Assembly (NCBI GenBank): GCA_905205085.1 | Contig: CAJLCG010000008.1 | Location: 1-39,530 of the forward strand | Direction: 5' to 3' | Origin: an uncultured Oscillospiraceae bacterium | GTDB taxonomy: Bacteria > Bacillota > Clostridia > Oscillospirales > Oscillospiraceae | DNA length: 39,530 nt | Shown here: positions 32,763-39,530 of the stretch, piece after piece | Layout: the number at the start of each line of letters is the position of its first letter | How positions within the stretch are numbered: position 1 is the stretch's first letter | Notes under the pieces: model-generated | What the model saw: the letters and a program-made list of their open reading frames with translations, nothing else | What the model was told of the DNA's origin: nothing | Database searches by the model: none | Translations under genes and position numbers: made by a program

Positions 32763-33218
32763 ATGCTGGACGAGTCGTTCAACCGCGTGTATACCAAATT
32801 CAAACTCCATTTCTATCGGGCGGTCTTTTCCCGCTTTCAGACCCGGGAGGCCAGTCTGACCACGGTGGAGACCTTTTGCATGGAGATCATCAACGCCCTG
32901 GGTCATCCCACTATCGCTGAGTTCTCCAGCTTTGTGAACATCTCTCCGCCCAATGCCGCCTATAAGATCAACAGCCTCATCCAAAAGGGCTATATCACCA
33001 AAGAGCAGTCTCCGGACGACAAGCGGGAGTACCATCTGTCGGTGACCCAAAAGTATATCGACTACTACAACGTGAGCTACCGCTATCTCTCCACCGTTAT
33101 GGACCGGATCAAGGAGCGCTTCCCCGCCCAGGACGTGGAGAAGCTGGGGGAGATGCTCAATATCATCTCCGATGAGCTGATGCCCGAACTGAACCAGCTC
33201 CCTCCCAAAGGGGCTTAA
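32763..33218 (+). CDS. MarR family regulator, FabT-like
   Basis: This 151-residue winged-helix protein has LTTVETFCMEIINALGHPTIAEFSSFVNISPPNAAYKINSLIQKGYITK and a DDKREYHLSVT wing, the architecture of FabT, the acyl-ACP-responsive repressor of fatty acid genes in streptococci. GGAGG is 7 nt before the ATG. Its place at the end of a complete fab cluster supports the FabT role, although in streptococci fabT lies near the front. The AT-rich palindromes before acpP are possible targets. The identification is by context and general similarity. Confidence 0.8.
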   Translation: MLDESFNRVYTKFKLHFYRAVFSRFQTREASLTTVETFCMEIINALGHPTIAEFSSFVNISPPNAAYKINSLIQKGYITKEQSPDDKREYHLSVTQKYIDYYNVSYRYLSTVMDRIKERFPAQDVEKLGEMLNIISDELMPELNQLPPKGA

Positions 33219-33224
33219 CCACCG

Positions 33225-33264
33225 CCGGTGCGGCAACAAACCTCTGTTGCCGCACCGGTTTTTT
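33225..33264 (+). terminator. Fatty acid cluster terminator
   Basis: CCGGTGCGGCAACA and TGTTGCCGCACCGG are perfect 14-bp arms around AACCTC, followed by six T. Confidence 0.95.
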
Positions 33265-33318
33265 GTCTGCTTTCACGGCTTTTTCCACATATCAGGCCGT
33301 GTTTGTGCAAAACCGCCC

Positions 33319-33347
33319 TTGTATCGGCGGGTGAGATGTAGTATCCT
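33319..33347 (+). promoter_or_regulatory. Promoter of the FHA-FtsW operon
   Basis: TTGTAT (33319-33324) and TATCCT (33342-33347) are 17 bp apart. Confidence 0.5.
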
Positions 33348-33388
33348 GTAAGCAAACCTTTTTCCCCGTTTTGAAAGGAGGGGTGGAC

Positions 33389-35194
33389 TTGACCCAATTT
33401 CTCGACAGTCTCCAGGCCGGCGTTCTTGCCCTGCGGCAGCTGCCTGTAGACTATCCCCAGGCCTTCGCCTGGTACACCCTGATTTTGCGCTTTCTCTTCC
33501 CCCTGCTGGCCCTGGCCATGCTGGTACGGATCATTCGCTCCCTCATCAAGGCCTCCCCAAAGCCGGAGGTCTGGGCCTATCTGTCCCTGCCCAATGGAGC
33601 CAGTGAGCCGCTGACCCACTGGGAAAACATCCTGGGCCGAGCGGGAAGCTGTGACGTAGTGCTCAACTATCCGGTGGTCTCCCGGCAGCACGCCGCCCTC
33701 ATCCGCAGCGAGGATGACAGCTGGACGGTATACGACTTAGGCTCCAAAAGCGGCGTCACCGTAAACGGCACCCCCGCTGATCCCGCAGGGACCGCTGTCT
33801 CCTTCGGCGACGTACTGAGCATGGGCGGTGTGGAGACTGTGCTGCTCCCCGTTCCCGACCAGGAGACCAAGCATCGCCGTAAGACCGACGCCAAGCCGGT
33901 CTCCCCCTGGGGCTCCCTGATTCTGCTTACTCTTTTCCAGATCCTGACCGCCTTGCAGTTTCTCTTCTCCGGCGATGAGGAACACATGCTGCTGGTGCCC
34001 GGCTCCTTTTTGTGTTTGGCCGCGGTGATGTGGCTGTACTGCATCACCATGCGGGCGCTGGGACGCATTGGCTTTGAAATTGAGACGGTGGCCTTTTTCC
34101 TGTCCACCCTGTCCCTCTCTGTCACCTCGTCCTCCGCGCCCAGCGCGGTGCCCAAACAGTTTCTCTCCATGGTGCTGGGCCTCATATTCTTCCTGGTACT
34201 GGGGCTGTTTCTCCGGGACCTGGAGCGAGTCAAGAAGATCCGTTGGCTTATGGCGGCCGGAGCCATCTTCCTTTTGAGCCTGTCCCTTGTCCTGGGCAAG
34301 GCAAAATACGGCGCGGCCAACTGGATCAGCATCGCCGGCTTCTCCTTCCAGCCCTCAGAGCTGGCCAAGATCTGCTACATCTTTGCCGGGGCCGCTACCC
34401 TGGACCGTCTGTTCCGCAAACGAAACCTGGGCCTGTTCATCATCCTGACCGGCGCGTGTATGGGCTGTCTGGCTCTGATGAGCGACTTTGGTACCGCCGC
34501 GATTTTCTTTGTCACCTTCCTGGTGATCGCCTATCTGCGCTCGGGTGACTTTGCCACCCTGTCCCTTATCTGCGGCGGCGCGGTATTCGGCGCCTTCACC
34601 CTGGTGAGTATCAAGCCTTACATCCTGCGGCGTTTTGCCGCCTGGGGCCACGTATGGGAGCAAGCCTCTGACGGCGGCTTCCAGCAGACCCGCACCATGT
34701 CTGCCGCCGCCTCCGGCGGTCTCATCGGTGTGGGGCCGGGCAATGGCTGGCTCCACCGGGTACCTGCTGCCGACACCGATCTGGTGTTCGGCATGCTGTG
34801 CGAGGAGTGGGGCCTCATCATCGCGGTGCTGTCGGTACTGTGTATCGTCGCGCTGGCGGTCTTTGCCGTGCGGTGCTGCCGGGCGGGCCGCTCCAGCTTC
34901 TACTCCATCGCCGCCTGTGCTGCCACCAGCCTACTGGTCTTTCAGACCACGCTGAACGTGCTGGGCTCGGTGGATATTCTCCCCCTCACCGGCGTCACCT
35001 TCCCCTTTGTCTCCAACGGCGGCTCCTCCATGCTCTCTTCCTGGGGCATGATGGCCTTCCTGAAGGCCGCCGATACCCGCAGCAACGCCAGCTTTGCCAT
35101 CCGCGCGCCTAAGCTTCACGGTCCTCAGTGGCTTGGAAACCTGGGCCCCCAGAGCAGAGCCCCCCGAAAGGAGGTCTCCCGTGAAAAAGATTGA
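33389..35194 (+). CDS. FtsW/RodA/SpoVE (SEDS) glycosyltransferase with N-terminal FHA domain
   Basis: This 601-residue membrane protein begins with one helix (about 28-50). A cytoplasmic FHA domain (about 60-150) follows, with GR 83-84, SRQH 98-101 and NG 126-127, the phosphothreonine-binding positions. About nine to ten helices of the SEDS polymerase fold come next: AKYGAANWISIAGFSFQPSELAKI, the MSDFGTAA loop, GVGPGNGWLHRVPAADTDLVFGMLCEEWG and LPLTGVTFPFVSNGGSSML. SEDS proteins polymerise lipid II into glycan strands. The TTG at 33389 is chosen because GGAGG is 7 nt upstream. It overlaps the next gene, a class B PBP, which would supply transpeptidation. FHA fusion suggests control by Ser/Thr phosphorylation, but no kinase is in the window. 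Confidence 0.9.
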   Translation: MTQFLDSLQAGVLALRQLPVDYPQAFAWYTLILRFLFPLLALAMLVRIIRSLIKASPKPEVWAYLSLPNGASEPLTHWENILGRAGSCDVVLNYPVVSRQHAALIRSEDDSWTVYDLGSKSGVTVNGTPADPAGTAVSFGDVLSMGGVETVLLPVPDQETKHRRKTDAKPVSPWGSLILLTLFQILTALQFLFSGDEEHMLLVPGSFLCLAAVMWLYCITMRALGRIGFEIETVAFFLSTLSLSVTSSSAPSAVPKQFLSMVLGLIFFLVLGLFLRDLERVKKIRWLMAAGAIFLLSLSLVLGKAKYGAANWISIAGFSFQPSELAKICYIFAGAATLDRLFRKRNLGLFIILTGACMGCLALMSDFGTAAIFFVTFLVIAYLRSGDFATLSLICGGAVFGAFTLVSIKPYILRRFAAWGHVWEQASDGGFQQTRTMSAAASGGLIGVGPGNGWLHRVPAADTDLVFGMLCEEWGLIIAVLSVLCIVALAVFAVRCCRAGRSSFYSIAACAATSLLVFQTTLNVLGSVDILPLTGVTFPFVSNGGSSMLSSWGMMAFLKAADTRSNASFAIRAPKLHGPQWLGNLGPQSRAPRKEVSREKD

Positions 35195-36554
35195 AAAACG
35201 CACCTTTGTCTGTCTGGCCCTCACGTTGGTCCTTCTGCTGGGACTTGGCCTGTTTGTGCTGCGCTTTTTCCTGAAAGGCGGCGATTGGGCCTCCTTTGCT
35301 GCCAACCGCCATCTGTACAACTCCAATGGCTCTCTGGCGGTGGGCCGGGTGCTGGATCGGGACGGCGATGTACTGTCCTGGGTGGATGAGTCGGGCAACC
35401 GCCAGTACTACGAAAATGCCACCGTGCGCAAGGCCACCCTCCACGCGGTGGGTGATCTCTCCGGCTCCATCGGCACCAGCGCCCTGGTGGCCTTTGCCGA
35501 TCAGCTGTCGGGCTACAATTTCCTTACCGGCGCGGATAACCCCTTCGGCCAGGGCAACGATCTCTACCTTACCCTGGACGCCCGCCTCAACTACATCGCC
35601 TACCAGGCTATGAACGGCAAAAAGGGTGCGGTGGGTGTGTACAACTATGAGACCGGTGAGATCTTGTGCATGGTTTCCACCCCCACCTTTGACCCCGCCA
35701 ATCCCCCTACCATCGAAGACGGAGACCCCCAGTATGAAGGTGTCTACCTCAACCGCTTCCTCTCCGGCACCTTCACCCCCGGCTCGGTATTCAAAACCAT
35801 TACCTTGACCGCCGCCATTGAAAACATTCCTGATCTTTTCTCCCGCTCTTTCACCTGCACTGGCTCTACCACGGTGGGTGGAGAGGAGATCACCTGTCCC
35901 TTTGCCCACGGGGAGATGGATATTAACTCCGCCCTGGCTAACTCCTGCAACGGCGTCTTTGCCCAACTGGCCACGGAGCTGGGCGCTGAGACGATGAGCA
36001 AGTACGTGGAAAAAGCGGGGATTCTGGACAGCTATTCTGTGGATGGCATTGCCACCGCCAAGGGCAGCTTTGACCTCACCGGCGCCAGCACCAGTCAGAT
36101 CGGCTGGTCCGGCGTGGGCCAGTACAACGACCTGGTCAATCCCTGTGCCATGATGGTGTGGATGGGCGCGATCGCCAACCAAGGCAAGACCGCAGTACCC
36201 TATCTGATTTCCAAAACCGAGGGGGACCTTCCCCTTCCTTCCCTGCCCCACTTTACCAAGAAGACCGATCAGCTCATCGATGCTGACACGGCTCAGGTGG
36301 TGGGCGATATGATGGCCAACAATGTACGGGAAACCTACGGCAGCAGCCGCTTCCCCAACATGGACATCTGTGCCAAGTCCGGTACCGCTGAAGTAGGCGG
36401 CGGCAAACAACCCAACGCCTGGTTTGCCGGCTTCCTTCGCAACTCCGATGCCCCCTATGCCTTTGTGGTGGTGCTGGAGGAGGGCGGCAGCGGCGCCAAT
36501 GCAGCTGGTAATGTGGCGGCTCAGGTTCTGGACGCTCTGGTCAACGGTTATTAA
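35181..36554 (+). CDS. Class B penicillin-binding protein, PbpA-like
   Basis: This 457-residue peptidoglycan transpeptidase has an N-terminal membrane anchor (about 10-31) and a short non-catalytic region. Its transpeptidase domain carries the active-site Ser 202 and Lys 205 (GSVFK), Ser 255-Cys-Asn 257 (SxN), and Lys 399-Ser-Gly 401 (KSG). AAAGGAGG is 6 nt before the GTG start, which lies inside the end of the upstream SEDS gene, so the two are coupled. The pairing and size recall the RodA-PbpA pairs of Actinobacteria and the SpoVE-SpoVD or FtsW-PBP pairs. Whether it serves elongation, division or spore cortex is not evident. Confidence 0.92.
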   Translation: MKKIEKRTFVCLALTLVLLLGLGLFVLRFFLKGGDWASFAANRHLYNSNGSLAVGRVLDRDGDVLSWVDESGNRQYYENATVRKATLHAVGDLSGSIGTSALVAFADQLSGYNFLTGADNPFGQGNDLYLTLDARLNYIAYQAMNGKKGAVGVYNYETGEILCMVSTPTFDPANPPTIEDGDPQYEGVYLNRFLSGTFTPGSVFKTITLTAAIENIPDLFSRSFTCTGSTTVGGEEITCPFAHGEMDINSALANSCNGVFAQLATELGAETMSKYVEKAGILDSYSVDGIATAKGSFDLTGASTSQIGWSGVGQYNDLVNPCAMMVWMGAIANQGKTAVPYLISKTEGDLPLPSLPHFTKKTDQLIDADTAQVVGDMMANNVRETYGSSRFPNMDICAKSGTAEVGGGKQPNAWFAGFLRNSDAPYAFVVVLEEGGSGANAAGNVAAQVLDALVNGY

Positions 36555-36576
36555 CCTTTCTTATGACAATCTATCC

Positions 36577-36609
36577 ATCCCCGAAGGGTTTTTCCTTCGG
36601 GGATTTTTG
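36577..36609 (+). terminator. Terminator after the PBP gene
   Basis: ATCCCCGAAGG and CCTTCGGGGAT are perfect 11-bp arms around GTTTTT, followed by five T. Confidence 0.92.
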
Positions 36610-36662
36610 TATTTTGTCCAAAAATATTTTGTAAATTTTATCTCTCATCCAACCGTTCGTGA

Positions 36663-36797
36663 GGTATGGTTATAGTAGAATCTTACAGACCTCCCCATAC
36701 CGTACTGCAGCCGTATGGAAAGGCTCCTTTCTTTTTCCCTGTGGAGCCATTACCGCATGGGTCTGTTAAAAACAAGAAAAACCGCAGAAAGGAGCCT
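36663..36797 (+). promoter_or_regulatory. Structured leader of the glycerate kinase gene, possible riboregulator
   Basis: Two sets of mutually exclusive pairings are visible. CCATAC (36695-36700) can pair with an upstream GGTATGG (36663-36669) or with a downstream GTATGG (36713-36718). GGCTCC (36722-36727) can pair with GGAGCC at 36743-36748. As part of a 12-nt perfect match (36721-36732 with 36786-36797) it can instead cover the ribosome binding site AAAGGAG. It matches no riboswitch class I recognise. The promoter is not clear; 36610-36660 is AT-rich. Confidence 0.5.
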
Positions 36798-36802
36798 GCA
36801 CT

Positions 36803-38035
36803 ATGTCCACTCGTACTGATGCGCAACAAATCATTCAATCTGCCCTGGCCGCCTGTCTGCCCGATGCGGCTGTGCGCCGCGCTTTGGAGGGCAAAAAGTT
36901 TTCCAGCGGCCGGATTTATCTGGTCGCTGCCGGTAAGGCTGCCTGGCAGATGGCCCAGTGTGCCGCCCAGATGCTGGGAGACCGGCTCACCGCCGGTGTG
37001 GTAGTCACCAAGTATGACCACAGCAAGGGAGAGATCCCCCATTGTACCGTCTATGAGGGTGGCCATCCGGTTCCCGACGAAAATTCTTTCCGTGGTACCC
37101 GGGCCGCTATGGATCTGGTTGAAAACCTCACCTCGGAGGACACGGTTGTCTTCCTGGTCTCCGGAGGCGGTTCTGCTCTGTTCGAGTGCCCTCTGGTTTC
37201 CGGCGATGACTTGGCCCGTCTCACCAAGGATCTGCTGGCCTGCGGAGCCGATATCGTCGAGATGAACACCCTGCGCAAGCGCCTGTCCGCCGTTAAGGGC
37301 GGTAAATTTGCTCAGTTGTGCGCCCCCGCTCAGGTGTATGCCATTGTTCTGTCCGACATTCTGGGCGATCCGCTGGACATGATCGCCTCCGGCCCCGCCT
37401 ACCCCGACAGCTCCACCAAGGAGGATGCCTGGGCCATCGCAGAAAAGTACCAGCTCTCTCTCACCGATGAGATGAAGAAGCTTCTGGATGTGGAAACCCC
37501 CAAGCAGCTGGACAATGTAGAGACAGTCATCACCGGCAGCGTGCGGGAGCTGTGCACCGCCGCCGCACAGGCCTGCCAGGAGTTGGGTTACCAGCCCACC
37601 ATCCTCACCGATCGCCTCTGCTGCCAGGCCAAGGAGGCTGGTTCCTTCCTGGCCTCCATCGCCAAGAGCCATGAAAACGCCGACCACTCCATGGCCTTCC
37701 TGGCGGGCGGTGAAACGGTGGTTCAGCTCAGCGGCACCGGCCTGGGCGGCCGCAATCAGGAATTGGCCCTGGCCGCCGCGCCGGGAATTGCAGGCATGAA
37801 GGACACCGTTGTCTTCTCGGTTGGATCTGACGGCACAGACGGTCCCACCGATGCTGCCGGCGGTATTGTCGATGGAAACACCACAGAGCAGCTTACCTCT
37901 GCCGGTCTTTCCGTACATCAGGTTCTTGCTGAAAACGATGCCTACCACGCCCTGAAGGCGGTGGACGGTTTGCTCTTCACCGGTCCCACCGGTACCAACG
38001 TCAACGATGTAGCAGTCGTACTGATCAAACGCTAA
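36803..38035 (+). CDS. Glycerate 2-kinase, type-2 (MOFRL/GckA-TtuD) family
   Basis: This 410-residue protein phosphorylates glycerate (or hydroxypyruvate-linked substrates) with ATP, feeding lower glycolysis. The N-terminal DUF4147-type domain has IYLVAAGKAAWQMA, GGHPVPDENSFRGT and FLVSGGGSALFECP. The C-terminal MOFRL domain has MAFLAGGETVVQLSGTGLGGRNQELALA and SVGSDGTDGPTDAAGGIVDG. AAAGGAG is 8 nt before the ATG, in a leader that can sequester it. The gene is monocistronic. Glycerate as the exact substrate is inferred from the family. Confidence 0.93.
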   Translation: MSTRTDAQQIIQSALAACLPDAAVRRALEGKKFSSGRIYLVAAGKAAWQMAQCAAQMLGDRLTAGVVVTKYDHSKGEIPHCTVYEGGHPVPDENSFRGTRAAMDLVENLTSEDTVVFLVSGGGSALFECPLVSGDDLARLTKDLLACGADIVEMNTLRKRLSAVKGGKFAQLCAPAQVYAIVLSDILGDPLDMIASGPAYPDSSTKEDAWAIAEKYQLSLTDEMKKLLDVETPKQLDNVETVITGSVRELCTAAAQACQELGYQPTILTDRLCCQAKEAGSFLASIAKSHENADHSMAFLAGGETVVQLSGTGLGGRNQELALAAAPGIAGMKDTVVFSVGSDGTDGPTDAAGGIVDGNTTEQLTSAGLSVHQVLAENDAYHALKAVDGLLFTGPTGTNVNDVAVVLIKR

Positions 38036-38052
38036 CTCTCCTCTTCTATCAT

Positions 38053-38094
38053 AAACGCAAAAGGACGCAGTCTCGGCTGCGTCCTTTTGCGTTT
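38053..38094. terminator. Terminator after the glycerate kinase gene
   Basis: Perfect 18-bp arms (AAACGCAAAAGGACGCAG and complement) surround TCTCGG. Confidence 0.88.
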
Positions 38095-38115
38095 CTTTCA
38101 CTCTGTTTCATAAAT

Positions 38116-38157
38116 AAAAAAAGTTCGCCGAACGCGTTTTCACGCTTTCGGCGAACT
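38116..38157 (-). terminator. Terminator of the tRNA-Ser pair
   Basis: On the minus strand AGTTCGCCGAA and TTCGGCGAACT pair, with an inner GCG/CGC stem, followed by seven T. The stem starts at the last A of the encoded CCA. Confidence 0.88.
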
Positions 38158-38248
38158 GGCGCAGAAGGGGGGATTCGAACCCCCGCACGGTTTTACCCGC
38201 CTACTCCCTTAGCAGGGGAGCCCCTTATAGCCACTTGGGTACTTCTGC
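38157..38248 (-). tRNA. tRNA-Ser (anticodon GCU)
   Basis: Acceptor GCAGAAG/CTTCTGC, anticodon stem CTCCC/GGGAG with loop CTGCTAA (anticodon GCT), a long variable arm, T-loop TTCGAAT, discriminator G and encoded CCA on the minus strand. Confidence 0.96.
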
Positions 38249-38287
38249 AAGTGCTATATCATCTTAAGCCGTATGTTCCGAAAAAAG

Positions 38288-38375
38288 TGGCGGAGAGAGT
38301 GGGATTCGAACCCACGGCTCTTGACGAGTCACCGGTTTTCAAGACCGGCTCCTTAAACCACTCGGACATCTCTCC
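38288..38375 (-). tRNA. tRNA-Ser (anticodon UGA)
   Basis: Acceptor GGAGAGA/TCTCTCC, anticodon stem CCGGT/ACCGG with loop CTTGAAA (anticodon TGA), a long variable arm, T-loop TTCGAAT, discriminator G and encoded CCA. It lies 39 bp upstream of the other tRNA-Ser, probably in one transcript. Confidence 0.96.
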
Positions 38376-38403
38376 TCATCTTTTTCAATCAGAGGCGAAT
38401 AAG

Positions 38404-38432
38404 ATAATACCACACATCACGGATTCTGTCAA
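38404..38432 (-). promoter_or_regulatory. tRNA-Ser pair promoter
   Basis: Minus-strand TTGACA (38427-38432) and TATTAT (38404-38409), 17 bp apart. No separate promoter is seen between the two tRNAs. Confidence 0.85.
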
Positions 38433-38473
38433 TCCCCCAGAACCAGCTTTCTTGAGAAAACAATTGGTTTCTC

Positions 38474-39346
38474 TTACAGATGTTTCAAGGAAGCTGCTTC
38501 TGCTACACGCTCCTGGCTCTCAATCACACCCTCGGGGTCCAGATCGCACACCTCCGTAAACAGCAGGTCCAGCACAAACAACTGAGCCATACGGGCACTC
38601 ACGGAGCCCACCTGCAGCGGCCCCTCATTAGAACCGCACTGCAGCACTAAATCGGCCAGCTGCCCACCGGGCGACTTGGGGAAACGGGAGACCAAAATTA
38701 CCTTGATTCCCATGGGACGGGACACCGCCAGCACATCCTGCAGCTCCCGGGTAGAACCGGAATAGGAGAAAAACAGCACCACATCTTCCTTGGACATGAG
38801 GGCGATGCTGTTGAGCTGGAAATGGGAGTCGGAAATAAAGACAAACTTGGAGGAGATGGTGGAGAACAACGTCCACGCTTCCTCCGCCAACACCATGGAA
38901 CTTCCCTGGCCCATGCAGATCACCCGCCGGGCGGAGTGGAGCAGTTCTGCCGCCTGGCGCAGCTGTTCCCCATTGATCAGCTTCATGGTCTGTTCCAGGG
39001 CCGATACGTTTTCCTGAAATCTGCGGCGGCACATAACATCAAAGGCGGTGTTATCCTCCGGCAGAGATACCATAGAGGGGCTTGCCACCGCTGTGTTGCT
39101 GGTTCTGGCCGCCATAGAGGCCTTGGCCAGCTCCAGCTTGAAGGCGTTGTAGCCGCCCACGCCCAGGCGGCGGCAGAAGCGGGAAATGGTAGCATCGGCT
39201 ACTTCACATTCCTCCGCCAATTCGGAAATGGACATGTACTGCGCGTCGATCCGATGGGACAGTACATAGTCGGCCACCTTTTTTTCTGAATTTGTCAGCT
39301 GGAAATACTGGCTGCTGATAGTCTCAAAAATATCCTGGGTGGTCAT
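38474..39346 (-). CDS. MurR/RpiR family transcriptional regulator
   Basis: This 290-residue protein has an N-terminal RpiR-type helix-turn-helix (about 1-77, LTNSEKKVADYVLSHR...ISELAEECEVADATISRFCRRLGVGGYNAFKLELA). A SIS sugar-phosphate-binding domain (about 125-260) follows, with ICMGQGSSMVLAEEA and LFFSYSGSTRELQDVLAVSR. Such regulators sense phosphosugars and control sugar or amino-sugar catabolism. GGAG is about 11 nt before the ATG, a long but usable spacing. The genes it controls are probably beyond the right edge, as the upstream region continues out of the window. Confidence 0.92.
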   Translation of the reverse strand: MTTQDIFETISSQYFQLTNSEKKVADYVLSHRIDAQYMSISELAEECEVADATISRFCRRLGVGGYNAFKLELAKASMAARTSNTAVASPSMVSLPEDNTAFDVMCRRRFQENVSALEQTMKLINGEQLRQAAELLHSARRVICMGQGSSMVLAEEAWTLFSTISSKFVFISDSHFQLNSIALMSKEDVVLFFSYSGSTRELQDVLAVSRPMGIKVILVSRFPKSPGGQLADLVLQCGSNEGPLQVGSVSARMAQLFVLDLLFTEVCDLDPEGVIESQERVAEAASLKHL

Positions 39347-39459
39347 ACTTGTCTGTACTCCTTTCTATGAGGCTGCTGTGAGATAAAACCGGCTTATTTC
39401 ACAAAAATTTTTTGTCCTTTTGTCACATCGTCCGGTTTTCGTTCCCTTCCGTCTCACGG

Positions 39460-39501
39460 TTTACATAATATTATTCTCGTGTGTTAGATTGAAATTCAAT
39501 C
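39460..39501. promoter_or_regulatory. Palindrome and possible promoter upstream of the RpiR gene
   Basis: GATTGAA and TTCAATC are perfect 7-bp arms around one A (39487-39501), 140 bp before the RpiR gene. TTTACA (39460-39465) with a -10-like TTAGAT 18 bp on could drive a rightward gene outside the window, with the palindrome across its start. The rest of 39347-39530 shows no gene. Confidence 0.3.
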
Positions 39502-39530
39502 CCATATTTTCAGTTTTAAAAGCAATATTT

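Noticed and set aside
33282..33290. A single DnaA-box-like TTTTCCACA
   Set aside because: An isolated match with no further boxes, no dnaA or dnaN and no AT-rich unwinding region is expected by chance.
38251..38559. Plus-strand reading frame containing GFEPTALDESPVFKTGSLNHSD
   Set aside because: It is the antisense of tRNA-Ser (UGA), a well-known source of spurious proteins in databases.

Overview
The window comes from a GC-rich, spore-forming Clostridia-type Firmicute. The evidence is a spoIIID gene, a FabK-type fatty-acid cluster, a Bacillus-style ThyA, a YerC/TrpR-like regulator and a yceD-rpmF pair. The overall flavour is Oscillospiraceae (Flavonifractor, Lawsonibacter and relatives), but that placement is inference. 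All 40 protein genes called here end in TAA or TGA. The only in-frame TAG lies inside a lysR gene that is otherwise full length.

Layout. 1-7700 looks accessory: a PadR regulator divergent from a membrane/kinase fusion protein across a perfect 50-bp palindrome, a MarR-controlled heterodimeric ABC exporter, and the lysR with an internal amber codon. Two copies of a structured dispersed repeat flank this block in opposite orientation. 7.7-14.2 kb carries tRNA-Gln, a BrnQ transporter, an unrecognised cytosolic protein, a yerC-methyltransferase-hslO operon, yceD-rpmF and an RluA-type pseudouridine synthase. 14.3-18.5 kb is a potABCD polyamine transporter operon. The gap after potD holds what looks like an unannotated structured non-coding RNA of about 230 nt with its own promoter and terminator. 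18.9-22.3 kb holds folA-thyA, spoIIID, tspO, a Crp/Fnr-family regulator and tRNA-Leu.

22.5-33.2 kb is a complete type II fatty acid synthesis cluster: acpP, accBCDA, fabH, fabK, a second FabK-like flavoprotein, fabD, fabG, fabF and fabZ, then a FabT-like MarR regulator with its own promoter. The acc genes make malonyl-CoA and FabD loads it on ACP. FabH starts the chains, FabF, FabG, FabZ and FabK elongate and reduce, and the MarR protein may repress the cluster through AT-rich palindromes in the acpP leader. 33.4-36.6 kb encodes an FHA-domain FtsW/RodA-type glycosyltransferase and a class B penicillin-binding protein, a plausible SEDS-PBP peptidoglycan synthase pair. 36.8-39.5 kb has a type-2 glycerate kinase behind a leader able to form alternative structures around its ribosome binding site, two tRNA-Ser genes, and a MurR/RpiR-family sugar-phosphate sensor.

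The observations most worth following are the potD-folA intergenic RNA, the glycerate kinase leader, the PadR palindrome with its membrane-kinase target, the amber codon in lysR together with the absence of TAG stops, the inverted pair of structured repeats, and the FHA-FtsW fusion.
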